Of a stretch of 21,141 nt of DNA, positions 6,952-14,906 are shown piece by piece (position 1 is the first letter of the stretch; every line of letters starts with the position of its first letter). The position numbers were made by a program, and so were the translations under genes. Under the pieces are notes generated by a model. It did not search any database and was not told the DNA's origin. It worked only from the letters and a program-made list of their open reading frames with translations. The DNA is from Alphaproteobacteria bacterium UBA3760 (GTDB taxonomy: Bacteria; Pseudomonadota; Alphaproteobacteria; Rs-D84): assembly GCA_002371155.1 (NCBI GenBank), contig DFGC01000009.1:1-21141 (forward strand), in the 5' to 3' direction.

Positions 6952-8518
6952 GGACTTTACTCCCAAAACTTTACCTACGAATTTAGAGGCCGAACAGGCG
7001 GTGTTGGCGGCGGTGTTGATGAATAATCGCGCATTGGAACGGGTATCGGACTTTCTGAAACCCGAACATTTTTCGCATCCTGCGCACCAAGAAATATATA
7101 AATTGGCGTTGCACCGATTTGCGGCGGGTGTTCCGTTCGATATCATTACCGCCAAAGATTATCTGCAACAACAGGGAACATTGGAATCGGTCGGCGGAAT
7201 TGATTATTTAACAGAATTGTCTTCGGCGGGCGCAACGGTTGTAAATGTCGAACAATATGGGCGCATCGTTTATGAAAATGCAATGCGGCGACAACTGATT
7301 TCGGTTGGACAATCTATTATGGATGATGCATTTGTTGAAAACCTGGATAATCCCGTCGCGCACCAGTTAGAGGTTGCCGAACAAAAATTATTCGACATGG
7401 CATCAACCGGGGTATCGGAACACGAACCAACAACAATCGCCGACGCATTAAAGGGCGCAATGGAAGAAGCACAAATCGCATACCAGGCCGACGGGTCATT
7501 GTCGGGATTGACAACCGGATTGACCGAATTGGATAAATCTATCAGTGGGTTGCACCATTCTGATTTGATAATTATCGCGGGACGTCCGGCAATGGGTAAA
7601 ACAACATTGGCGATGAATATTGCGTTCAATGCCGCAAATGCGATATTTTCGGGCCGTGCAAATAGTAAATACCGGGGCGCAGTTGCGTTTTTCTCGTTGG
7701 AAATGTCTGCGTTGCAATTGGCGGCGCGTGTTTTATCGTCGCAAACAAAAATTCCGGCAACCGCCATGCGCGATGGTAAAAGTTTGACTGACGAAGATTT
7801 CTTGAAAATGGCCCAGTATTCCAAGGTCATATCGCAGATGCCGTTGGTTATTGATGATACACCGGGGATGTCGGTTCCGATGATTCGAACACGCGCGCGT
7901 CGTTTGGCACGAAAATATGGCGGAATCGCACTGATTGTTATCGATTATTTACAGTTGATGATGTCGGCGGGCGGTAAACGAAACGATAATCGTGTCCAAG
8001 AATTATCTGAAATTACCCGCGGATTAAAAATGCTGGCCAAGGAATTAGATGTGCCGGTTATCGCATTGTCCCAGTTGTCGCGCAGTGTCGAAATGCGTGA
8101 TGATAAACGGCCCCAGTTGGCTGATTTGCGTGAATCTGGGTCCATTGAACAGGACGCGGATATTGTTATGTTCACATATCGTGAAGAATATTATTTGGAC
8201 AATCGCGACCCATCACAACGCATTTCAAACACAACATCACAAAACAGTGTTGAAACATGGCAAAAACGTTTGGAACGCGCCCGTGGCAAGGCCGATATTA
8301 TTATCGGGAAAAACCGTCATGGGCGGCCTGAAACCGTTCATTTGGCATTTTTGGGCGATTATTGCCTGTTCGATAATTTGGATGAAATGGCATCGCGCAA
8401 TATGGCACCGTTGCCGGGCGATTTCGGTGATAACATGCCAACAAACAATGTCGCAACGGATGCCCCAGAACCCGTTGGTATTGATGTATCGGCGATTCCT
8501 GATGATATGCCGCTATAG
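6950..8518 (+). CDS. dnaB: Replicative DNA helicase DnaB
   Basis: 522-residue hexameric 5'-3' replication-fork helicase, full length. The N-terminal domain starts LPTNLEAEQAVL. The RecA-like domain has Walker A GRPAMGKTT (211-219), AFFSLEM (246-252), Walker B VIDYLQLM (330-337), LSQLSRSVEMRDDKRP and DLRESGSIEQDAD. The GKNRHGRP motif is near residue 455. The sequence reads as an alphaproteobacterial chromosomal DnaB rather than a reduced phage helicase. The ATG at 6950 is the only start preserving the conserved N-terminus; it overlaps the divergent terminase start. It is the first gene of a plus-strand cassette with the HTH regulator and a hypothetical gene, embedded between two terminase halves, not in the usual rpsR-rplI context. 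Confidence 0.95.
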   Translation: MDFTPKTLPTNLEAEQAVLAAVLMNNRALERVSDFLKPEHFSHPAHQEIYKLALHRFAAGVPFDIITAKDYLQQQGTLESVGGIDYLTELSSAGATVVNVEQYGRIVYENAMRRQLISVGQSIMDDAFVENLDNPVAHQLEVAEQKLFDMASTGVSEHEPTTIADALKGAMEEAQIAYQADGSLSGLTTGLTELDKSISGLHHSDLIIIAGRPAMGKTTLAMNIAFNAANAIFSGRANSKYRGAVAFFSLEMSALQLAARVLSSQTKIPATAMRDGKSLTDEDFLKMAQYSKVISQMPLVIDDTPGMSVPMIRTRARRLARKYGGIALIVIDYLQLMMSAGGKRNDNRVQELSEITRGLKMLAKELDVPVIALSQLSRSVEMRDDKRPQLADLRESGSIEQDADIVMFTYREEYYLDNRDPSQRISNTTSQNSVETWQKRLERARGKADIIIGKNRHGRPETVHLAFLGDYCLFDNLDEMASRNMAPLPGDFGDNMPTNNVATDAPEPVGIDVSAIPDDMPL

Positions 8519-8535
8519 ACGAAAATAAATTTCAC

Positions 8536-8572
8536 TTGCCAAATTCACAAAAATTGACTAAACTTTTGTCAA
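8536..8572 (+). promoter_or_regulatory. Promoter with overlapping palindromic operator for the HTH regulator gene
   Basis: TTGCCA (8536-8541), 17-bp spacer, TAAACT (8559-8564). A 19-bp near-perfect palindrome TTGACTAAACTTTTGTCAA (8554-8572; eight of nine arm positions pair) covers the -10. AAGGAG (8580-8585) then lies seven bases before the ATG at 8593. The arrangement suggests autorepression by the product. Confidence 0.6.
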
Positions 8573-8592
8573 GTATTCCAAGGAGTCCATAT

Positions 8593-9600
8593 ATGGCACA
8601 AGAAGAAATCATTTTTCCAAATAATATCAGAACTATTCGTTTGGGGCGCGGTATGAAAATGACCGAATTGGCGCGTCAAACGGGATTGAGTTTGTCCGCG
8701 GTATCAAAAATCGAAAAAGGCGTTCGTCGTTTGAACCAAAAACAGTTGTTAAATATCTGCAAAATTTTGCATTGCAAATTGTCTGATATTTTCATCAAAG
8801 AATCTGATGATGTGGCAAACAAATGGCAAACTGAAATCAAACGCAGATTGTCCGACAATGAACATCGTGGATTAAAAGTGTTTGGTTTGGGATTGCGTAA
8901 AATTCGCCAAAATCATGGCAAAACCATTGCCCAGGCGGCCAAAGACGCCGGTATGACTTTATCGGTATATCATAAAATCGAAATTGGGCAACGCGAAATT
9001 TACCAAGATGAAATTGAACCGTTGGCAAAATCTTTTGCATTGACCACCGATGCGATGTTCGACCAAATTGCAAATTTATATAAATCTGGCGATTTGGCAA
9101 AACAAATGAACAAGGTCAAAGAACGAATCAAATCTGTTCTGGTCCCAGATAGTCCGGTATCCGGCATTGATATCCAAGATGGTTTGTATGGCGCAAAATT
9201 ATATGACAGCGCACGCAGAAAATTAGTCCCGGTATTTGGCAATCCTGATGGTCGCGCGATTTCATTCAAACGCGATGATACGGTTATGATTGTTGCGCCG
9301 GCATCATTGGTTGGTCGTAAATCTATATATGCGGTTATTCCAAACACAAAACGCGTTGGTGGATTTATTCCAGAAAAATCCTATGTGTTTGTTGATGCGG
9401 CACAACCTGCGGCGGCGGGTGATTTGGCGTTGTGTTTGGATGTCGATTTTGACAAATTAGACACACAAACCGTTGCCCATGCGCAAATTGCGGCGGTGCA
9501 TGCGGATTCCAAGGGTAAACTGTATGGCACAATAGTTGATCCCCAAGAAAAAATTGTTGCAAAAACAATGCACCGTGTCGTGTTGATTTCGGTTGAATAA
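8593..9600 (+). CDS. Double XRE-HTH regulator with degenerate S24/LexA-like C-terminal domain
   Basis: 335 residues from the ATG with AAGGAG seven bases upstream. The first XRE HTH is at about 10-67 (LARQTGLSLSAVSKIEKG), the second at about 97-155 (IAQAAKDAGMTLSVYHKIE). The C-terminal region (about 240-335) resembles the S24/LexA beta fold: GFIPEKSYVFVDAAQPAAAGDLAL aligns with the usual S-M-x-P...GD-x-V-x-V-D...GD pattern, but the catalytic Ser position is Gly/Phe, so self-cleavage is unlikely. It probably binds DNA as a dimer and senses something other than RecA. An operator-like palindrome overlaps its promoter. It lies downstream of dnaB with its own promoter. It could control the flanking phage cluster (inference). 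Confidence 0.8.
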   Translation: MAQEEIIFPNNIRTIRLGRGMKMTELARQTGLSLSAVSKIEKGVRRLNQKQLLNICKILHCKLSDIFIKESDDVANKWQTEIKRRLSDNEHRGLKVFGLGLRKIRQNHGKTIAQAAKDAGMTLSVYHKIEIGQREIYQDEIEPLAKSFALTTDAMFDQIANLYKSGDLAKQMNKVKERIKSVLVPDSPVSGIDIQDGLYGAKLYDSARRKLVPVFGNPDGRAISFKRDDTVMIVAPASLVGRKSIYAVIPNTKRVGGFIPEKSYVFVDAAQPAAAGDLALCLDVDFDKLDTQTVAHAQIAAVHADSKGKLYGTIVDPQEKIVAKTMHRVVLISVE

Positions 9601-9619
9601 TTTCATAACGGGGGGAGAT

Positions 9620-10279
9620 ATGAAATCAAAATCCAGTCTGGTTGCACAAAAATTGGTAAACCTGTATCGCCAAGAACATGTTATTGTTGGCGGATGGGCG
9701 ACGTTAAATCCAATTTTTGTGGACGAGGCCACCGATGATGTTTTGAACGAAATAGCCGATTTGCCGACTGGACGTTTTTTGGTTCAGCATATTCAAAACC
9801 TGAAATCGGGCAAAACACCGATGGATTCTATTGACAGAAATTTATTGCCGTATGGTGGGCAAATGGCGGAATCTGGGGCGACAACGCCATTGACCGATGA
9901 ACAGTGGGCTGAATTGGAAAATGCGTTAAACAAATTTACCCCAACGCATCAAGGACTGGTTGATTTACAAAATTTGGATGTTGTAAAAAAATTCGGTGAT
10001 GAATGGTTGGTGGGGATAAAAAATGTTTTATCAGAACGCCCAGAATTATTACAAAAATGGAAATTGGTGACACAAACACAGCGCGCATATCATTTGTGGG
10101 ATATGGCAACCCAGGTTGTGTCCCAGCCGTTGACCGAACGGGTGCGCGCACAAATCCAGGCAGATATGCCCGAATACGAAACATTTTTGCCTATGTTTGG
10201 TGACGCGGGGCAAAAACTGTTGGCGCATTTACGCAATTTTATGAAAGATACAAAACACCCAAAACGCGATGAAGATTAG
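9620..10279 (+). CDS. Hypothetical protein, last gene of the dnaB cassette
   Basis: 219 residues from the ATG preceded by GGGGGGAG (9610-9617); a TTG further upstream is not favoured. No family recognised. It is predicted helical and soluble, with no signal peptide or membrane segment and a charged tail (KDTKHPKRDED). LVAQKLVNLYRQEHVIVGGW near the N-terminus and QTQRAYHLWDMATQVV in the middle are the notable stretches. It lies 19 bases after the regulator gene, so co-expression is likely. Its TAG at 10277-10279 overlaps the TAA of the convergent terminase ATPase half; no terminator separates them. Confidence 0.7.
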   Translation: MKSKSSLVAQKLVNLYRQEHVIVGGWATLNPIFVDEATDDVLNEIADLPTGRFLVQHIQNLKSGKTPMDSIDRNLLPYGGQMAESGATTPLTDEQWAELENALNKFTPTHQGLVDLQNLDVVKKFGDEWLVGIKNVLSERPELLQKWKLVTQTQRAYHLWDMATQVVSQPLTERVRAQIQADMPEYETFLPMFGDAGQKLLAHLRNFMKDTKHPKRDED

Positions 10280-10884
10280 TCTTGGTCTTGTTCGGTGCGA
10301 TATATTGTATCCATTGTGTGCGGTGTCCCAATGTAAATCATTGTCCCGGACGGTGATAGAATAAAATCCAATTCGCGCAATCTTTCCCGCAAAGCCTCCC
10401 TTTTTTGTTGTGTGTTGGCGGTATTTGGAACCTCGACATCATCACATATTATCAAATCTGCGCGCATGCCGGTAATATTGCCATGTATGCCTTGGCATAC
10501 AACCGATGGTTCACGAATACCGATTGGTCGATTTATGGTCAGTTTATCTGATGCCCATTCTTTTTTAGATTTTGGAATCAAATCTGTGCAAAACGGATGA
10601 TTTTCCAAAATGTTTTTTATATGCGACACCATACGCGATGCTAATGTTTGATGCGCCGATAAAACCAAAATTCGCGTTGTGGGTTGCATGTATAAAACAA
10701 ATGCAGCAAATATTCCAACAACGGTTGATTTACCCGAATGCCGAAACGCCATCAACAAACCTTTGTGTGATGGGGATTGCCAAACATCATACAAAAAATC
10801 TAACATATTTTTATGATGTGTGGGGGTATCATATCCCAATATTTTATTCCACGCGTCTGCAAACAGATAAACATTTTGATTCAT
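10276..10884 (-). CDS. terL: Large terminase, N-terminal ATPase half (split gene)
   Basis: 202 residues from the ATG preceded by GGATAAAATC; a TTG 24 bases further upstream is less likely. Walker A is FRHSGKSTVV (47-56), Walker B LIICDD (144-149), and the coupling motif IGTPHT is at 185-190. This is the complete packaging ATPase domain of a TerL-type terminase. The frame ends IYRTEQDQD, in the linker where relatives continue into the nuclease domain; that domain is encoded separately at 6103-6951. The stop codon overlaps that of the convergent plus-strand gene. Four bases separate its start from the end of the preceding virion gene. Confidence 0.85.
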   Translation of the reverse strand: MNQNVYLFADAWNKILGYDTPTHHKNMLDFLYDVWQSPSHKGLLMAFRHSGKSTVVGIFAAFVLYMQPTTRILVLSAHQTLASRMVSHIKNILENHPFCTDLIPKSKKEWASDKLTINRPIGIREPSVVCQGIHGNITGMRADLIICDDVEVPNTANTQQKREALRERLRELDFILSPSGTMIYIGTPHTMDTIYRTEQDQD

Positions 10885-10888
10885 GATT

Positions 10889-11236
10889 TTATCCGACAAT
10901 TTTATCAAAGCGCGACAATAAATTTTTCAACAAATTTGGTTTCGTTGTTTTTATACTTTTTAATTTTTCCAAATTTGTTTGCTTTTTTTCATTATATGGT
11001 TCGGACACTTCGCCACGCATACGGTCCAATACTGCGCCGGCAGTGGTGCTGCGTTCGGTCATGCCACCGGCACCATATTTTGCGCGTTGCGCGGCCAATG
11101 CCTTTTTAACCAGATTTGTTTTTGTTTGTTCGTCTTTGGCAATTTGTTGCAAAACCTGCTGACGTTTGCTGGATGTTTCCTTTTTTGATTTTTGATAATT
11201 CAGAATATCGTTTACATCTGATACAATTTGACCCAT
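10889..11236 (-). CDS. Small phage virion-type protein
   Basis: 115 residues, strongly basic and helical. The central motif LAAQRAKYGAGGMT followed by GAVLDRMRGEVSEPY is a pattern I recall from small hypothetical proteins between tail tubular and terminase/tail genes of alphaproteobacterial podophages. Role unknown; a small internal or connector protein is possible. AAAAAGGATAAAAA precedes the ATG. It sits between the tail tubular B-like gene and the terminase ATPase half. Confidence 0.6.
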   Translation of the reverse strand: MGQIVSDVNDILNYQKSKKETSSKRQQVLQQIAKDEQTKTNLVKKALAAQRAKYGAGGMTERSTTAGAVLDRMRGEVSEPYNEKKQTNLEKLKSIKTTKPNLLKNLLSRFDKIVG

Positions 11237-11257
11237 TTTTTATCCTTTTTGTTATTT

Positions 11258-12970
11258 TTATATTTCATATCGACCATAAACACTGACCGATAACACAGTA
11301 ATTGGCGCCGGTTCATGACCATGTATCGTCCATGGCGATGTTGATTCATCTATTTGCGAGCCCAGAAAATTCATAGATATATCGCCGGAAAATCCATCGG
11401 CATACGGTGCATAAATTTCATTTGGCAATTCAACACGCATGTTGTTTATAAATGCCGCCTTGGTTTTCCATAAACGCAGATTTATTTTTCGCAATCGCAA
11501 ATGCTTTGGGCGATGTCCGGAAAAATTCATTGGCAATCCCGACACACGAAATTCTATGTTATGAATCCCAGAATCGGTCAATGCAGAATCAACAAATTTT
11601 GATAATTTGTATGTACTTTCGTGTTCTAATACAACATAAATTTCTGGACCTGCGGTCGCAATGGATACAAAATTTCCGTATGATTTATATCTGGTCCATG
11701 CAGAAATTCCATGGACGGTGTCTTGGTGCAAAACCGCCATTGTCCCGTCGTTATTTACAACATATAACTGTTTCAATACTTTGTTATATGTGATATCGAT
11801 TGGATTGTTTATCAAATGTTTAGAATACGCGCACAAATCATCGGCGTTATACCGGTCGCCCAATGCGTCCAATGATAATTTACGGATGTCGGTCAATGTG
11901 TTTGATATAAACACGGTTTCGCCCTCGATTTTTTGTGGTGTCAATGATGCCAATGTCGCGCAACCAACCGATGTTTGTTGGACTATGTTTATGTTTGACG
12001 GTGTCAATGGTTTATCCGAAATTGACCATTCGCCATACGATGTTAAAATTTGCAATTTATCGCTGCTGATTAAATTACAGATTTGATGGCGTTCTTTGGA
12101 TAATAATGTTGTTGATATGGCTTCGTCATCCAATCCTGTGCCGACATCAAAATTTCTGTATTCGCCAACACGCGACATCCATATTCCGCCCGGTGTTGCG
12201 CGCGTACATGCAAACACCAATCGGTCTTGGTGAAATGTGATTGCGCGTGGCCAACCGTGTCGATTATCAAATGCACTTTCGGTCCAATCAGATATTGCGC
12301 CCGATGGTAATGAATATTCCAATGTACTGCGCGCATAAACCACGGTTGGGCTGACATATTCTGTGATTTCCCATTGTTGATTATTGAAATACAACGCGGT
12401 GCCAACACTGTTTGATGTCCAATAATCTTGGGATGCGGTAATTGTTGCAGATTTCACACCGTTTGGTCCCGACGATACCGCAATAGATACGCCATACATA
12501 TCGTCATATTTCATAAATGGGATTTGGTTGTGTGTGCCAGTTGTGTCATAAAATTTGAATTTTTCCAATGTGAAAATATTATCTTGTTTGGTCAGCACAT
12601 ATGGACACACATCGGGGTTCGTGAATACAATTGTGTTATTGTGAATTGCAAATTGCAAATTTGGCACAATGTTTTCTGACCACGGCGATGACAATGACCC
12701 AACAAGTGTGTCATTATTGAAAATCTGTATCGTAAAATTGGTAAGTGCCAAAATATAGTTTTCTTGGTCAGACGCATCAAACGAAATCAATCGTGCGCGT
12801 CCCAATAAATTTGCAACATCCGTCAAACCCGGGCGACGCGCCAGTCCCCCGCCCGACAACACATCCATATTTTCCAGATATGCCACGCCATTTATATTTT
12901 TTGTTAAATAAAATTCTGGGGCAATTTCGCCCGACGCAAATGAATTTTGCGTATGAATAAATTCTGTCAT
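11258..12970 (-). CDS. Tail tubular protein B-like (tail nozzle/stabilisation) protein
   Basis: 570 residues. The N-terminus (FASGEIAPEFYLT, YLENMDVLSGGGLARRPGL, ARLISFDASDQENYILAL) matches the large beta-rich tail protein family of BPP-1-like podophages, functionally comparable with T7 gp12 or P22 gp10. It is expected to form the distal tail tube. FHQDRLVFACTRATPGGIWMS is another family-typical stretch. AAAGGTATTTAAT precedes the ATG; the gene follows tail tubular A by 18 bases. It appears intact. Confidence 0.8.
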   Translation of the reverse strand: MTEFIHTQNSFASGEIAPEFYLTKNINGVAYLENMDVLSGGGLARRPGLTDVANLLGRARLISFDASDQENYILALTNFTIQIFNNDTLVGSLSSPWSENIVPNLQFAIHNNTIVFTNPDVCPYVLTKQDNIFTLEKFKFYDTTGTHNQIPFMKYDDMYGVSIAVSSGPNGVKSATITASQDYWTSNSVGTALYFNNQQWEITEYVSPTVVYARSTLEYSLPSGAISDWTESAFDNRHGWPRAITFHQDRLVFACTRATPGGIWMSRVGEYRNFDVGTGLDDEAISTTLLSKERHQICNLISSDKLQILTSYGEWSISDKPLTPSNINIVQQTSVGCATLASLTPQKIEGETVFISNTLTDIRKLSLDALGDRYNADDLCAYSKHLINNPIDITYNKVLKQLYVVNNDGTMAVLHQDTVHGISAWTRYKSYGNFVSIATAGPEIYVVLEHESTYKLSKFVDSALTDSGIHNIEFRVSGLPMNFSGHRPKHLRLRKINLRLWKTKAAFINNMRVELPNEIYAPYADGFSGDISMNFLGSQIDESTSPWTIHGHEPAPITVLSVSVYGRYEI

Positions 12971-12988
12971 ATTAAATACCTTTGTTTT

Positions 12989-13507
12989 TTAGAATCTGGA
13001 ATTTATCAAAGAAAATTGTTCAACAACAGGATTTGCATCGGTTGTGGAATCTATAAATTTTGCAGTTTGGAATTCTGATTCGTATAAACTTATCAACATA
13101 CGCATGGTTTGCTGACTGCCGGTTAGTGGCACACAAAATTCCATTGCCAATTTTGTTGCCGCCAATGACACAAAATAACTGGGGAAAGATTCCGGTGCAA
13201 CACGCGTTATCGCCAATAATTTCGCGTTATTTTCATTTGTGAAAATTTTATTTCCGCAAATATGCCCAGAACACCGCAATATACGCAAAACATTTTCTGG
13301 AATCACAAATTCATCATCTTGGTTTTTTTCAATAATAAAACCACTGGTTGCAAAACGCCATGGGTGTCCAGATAATAACGCGTCTATTGTTGTGTCATAT
13401 AATGTTCGTGCCAATTGTGCCGATGCGGTATCTGCATTTAACGATGTCAATGGTTGTTCGCCCAATTTCAACAACGCCATAGAACATAAATCTTGTTTGG
13501 TAAGCAT
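12989..13507 (-). CDS. Tail tubular protein A (gp11-like)
   Basis: 172 residues from the ATG preceded by AAAGAGG. MLTKQDLCSMALLKLGEQPL, followed by a Thr/Ala-rich segment and DALLSGHPWRFAT, is the hallmark of the T7 gp11-like adaptor that docks onto the portal ring. An in-frame upstream extension to 13567 passes through a terminator hairpin and is rejected. It is the first gene after that terminator, and no clear promoter was found between them, so partial read-through from the capsid operon is likely. Confidence 0.85.
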   Translation of the reverse strand: MLTKQDLCSMALLKLGEQPLTSLNADTASAQLARTLYDTTIDALLSGHPWRFATSGFIIEKNQDDEFVIPENVLRILRCSGHICGNKIFTNENNAKLLAITRVAPESFPSYFVSLAATKLAMEFCVPLTGSQQTMRMLISLYESEFQTAKFIDSTTDANPVVEQFSLINSRF

Positions 13508-13530
13508 ATTAAACCTCTTTGGTTGTGAAT

Positions 13531-13562
13531 AAAAAAATTGTGGGACAATAAATGTCCCACAA
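13531..13562 (-). terminator. Intrinsic terminator between capsid and tail genes
   Basis: On the minus strand: ten-base-pair stem TTGTGGGACA/TGTCCCACAA with a five-base loop, followed by seven T. It follows the small capsid-linked gene and probably sets the ratio of capsid to tail proteins. Confidence 0.9.
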
Positions 13563-13578
13563 TGCATGAGATAAAAAA

Positions 13579-13809
13579 TTATGCTAATGCAGCAACACTG
13601 ACCGTTTCAGGTGTCACCGTGATTGATTTAATGGATGTTTCATCCGATGCGTTGATTATGATGATATCACCGGTATTCATCAATGTTGATACATTGTTGA
13701 AATATCCGGATGTGCTGATTGCCGTCATGGTTTCATTTGCAGAATAATGCCACAATGTAAAGCCATTTGCATACGCAATTACAGATAATTTTTTATTTTG
13801 AAATGCCAT
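13579..13809 (-). CDS. Small capsid-linked protein (head decoration/completion candidate)
   Basis: 76 residues from the ATG preceded by AAAAAGGAAAAAC. The pattern MAFQNKKLSVIAYANGFTLW, then YSANETMTAISTSGYFN and GDIIIINASD, is one I recall for short beta proteins encoded next to phage capsid genes; a decoration or head-fibre role is plausible but not established. It follows the capsid gene by 34 bases and is followed by a strong terminator. Confidence 0.6.
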   Translation of the reverse strand: MAFQNKKLSVIAYANGFTLWHYSANETMTAISTSGYFNNVSTLMNTGDIIIINASDETSIKSITVTPETVSVAALA

Positions 13810-13843
13810 CTGTTTTTCCTTTTTGTTTTTTTTTGTTGTGAAA

Positions 13844-14668
13844 TTATGCGTTATCTTTGCATTTGATACGGACAATACCGTCTTGATCAATCAAGACCGC
13901 ACCTTGGGACATGCTGTTGCTGATAAAGTGCGCTGCACGTTCGCCATGCCATGTGATGTCGGTTTTAACTTCTTGACCGCATGCATGGCCAACCGACGAT
14001 GCGTGATATATAAAACAACTGCGTTCGGTTGTGTTTGATAACGGCAAATCGTTGTGCAAAACCCATGTAATGCCCAACCATTTTCTGGCCTCGAATCCAT
14101 TGACCAACGGGTTAGAATTACCGACATATTCCGCCGATACAAATTCGTTGATGCCCAACAATTCGTTCCATTGATGCACGCCAACAACGGCGAATCTGCG
14201 CCCGTCATCGGGAACATCTTTTTCGTTGATTTTTTCGACGGCTTCCAAAATCAAGGCTTTGGTCAAACCAGTTGTAAAATCACCGACATACGATGTCGCA
14301 GCATCCATCGCCGATATAATCAATTCATCTGTTTTGCGACCCAATGCATACGCCCCAGCCGACGCGACAACACGACGTTCATCGATATTTGTTTTTAATT
14401 CATCCAAACTGTCAACCCAATCACCGGCATAATAATCTTGCAAAACACATTCAACCGGTTGATGATTCAAATTCATAACCGGCACAATGCCATGACGCGA
14501 TTTGGTACTGGCGGTGCCACGACCAATCGTTTGAAATGTTGTAGATTGTCCCACAACCCCAGATTTGCTGCGGATGGTGGAACGCAATTTTGTGCCCATT
14601 TGCTGATACGCAAGATGGACATCTGCTTCAAATTGTTTAACGAAAACTTGATCTATAGAAACAGACAT
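13844..14668 (-). CDS. Major capsid protein (HK97-fold, T7/BPP-1-like podophage type)
   Basis: 274 residues. FVKQFEADVHLAYQQMGTKL, STTFQTIGRGTA, HQPVECVLQDYYAGDWVD, YALGRKTDELIISAMD, VPDDGRRFAVVG, ITWHGERAAHFISNSMSQG and AVLIDQDGIVRIKC are characteristic of the capsid protein of this group, and the length is normal for it. It assembles the icosahedral head with the scaffold encoded upstream. AAAGGAATAAAT precedes the ATG. An unusual histone-like gene and a 238-base intergenic region separate it from the scaffold. Confidence 0.9.
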   Translation of the reverse strand: MSVSIDQVFVKQFEADVHLAYQQMGTKLRSTIRSKSGVVGQSTTFQTIGRGTASTKSRHGIVPVMNLNHQPVECVLQDYYAGDWVDSLDELKTNIDERRVVASAGAYALGRKTDELIISAMDAATSYVGDFTTGLTKALILEAVEKINEKDVPDDGRRFAVVGVHQWNELLGINEFVSAEYVGNSNPLVNGFEARKWLGITWVLHNDLPLSNTTERSCFIYHASSVGHACGQEVKTDITWHGERAAHFISNSMSQGAVLIDQDGIVRIKCKDNA

Positions 14669-14748
14669 ATTTATTCCTTTGGTTTGTTAGATATGAAAAA
14701 CAAGCGCAATGTTAAATTGCACAGACCATAAAATTGTTTTTTGATTAT

Positions 14749-14766
14749 GCAAACAGAACAGTTTGC
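14749..14766. promoter_or_regulatory. Inverted repeat upstream of capsid
   Basis: GCAAAC-AGAACA-GTTTGC, a perfect 6-bp arm dyad with a six-base centre, in the capsid leader. Possible operator or leader stem; function unknown. Confidence 0.3.
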
Positions 14767-14819
14767 GTCATACGACAATAAAATGCGGGGTCCCATGTAA
14801 ATAGATTTTCCTGCAATAG

Positions 14820-14854
14820 TTTTAGTCAGACTATAATAAAACATCTGACTAAAA
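14820..14854. promoter_or_regulatory. 11-bp perfect inverted repeat, candidate operator upstream of capsid
   Basis: TTTTAGTCAGA, 13-base spacer, TCTGACTAAAA. The spacer contains TATAAT on the plus strand. The TGACTAAA half-site also occurs in the palindrome at the regulator promoter (8554-8572). No sigma70 promoter for the capsid gene was convincing in the 238-base gap 14669-14906, so this repeat may mark a regulator-dependent start. Confidence 0.5.
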
Positions 14855-14858
14855 TTAT

Positions 14859-14885
14859 TAAAAAACCCGCAATTTCTTGCGGGTT
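14859..14885 (-). terminator. Intrinsic terminator after the histone-like gene
   Basis: On the minus strand: stem AACCCGCAA/TTGCGGGTT with a GAAA tetraloop, followed by a run of T. It isolates the histone-like transcript from the capsid gene. Confidence 0.9.
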
Positions 14886-14906
14886 AAATTTGGTTAAAAG
14901 AAAATA

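Noticed and set aside
6952..7155. In-frame extension of the terminase nuclease frame to 350 residues
   Set aside because: The extra residues are antisense to conserved dnaB codons and do not resemble terminase; the ATG at 6951 has a proper Shine-Dalgarno.
6940..10290. Target-site duplication or terminal inverted repeats around the dnaB cassette
   Set aside because: By eye I found no convincing direct or inverted repeat at the two junctions and no transposase or integrase; the insertion mechanism is left open.
13508..13567. Longer tail tubular A start
   Set aside because: The extension crosses an intrinsic terminator; MLTKQDLC is the family's normal N-terminus with AGAGG upstream.
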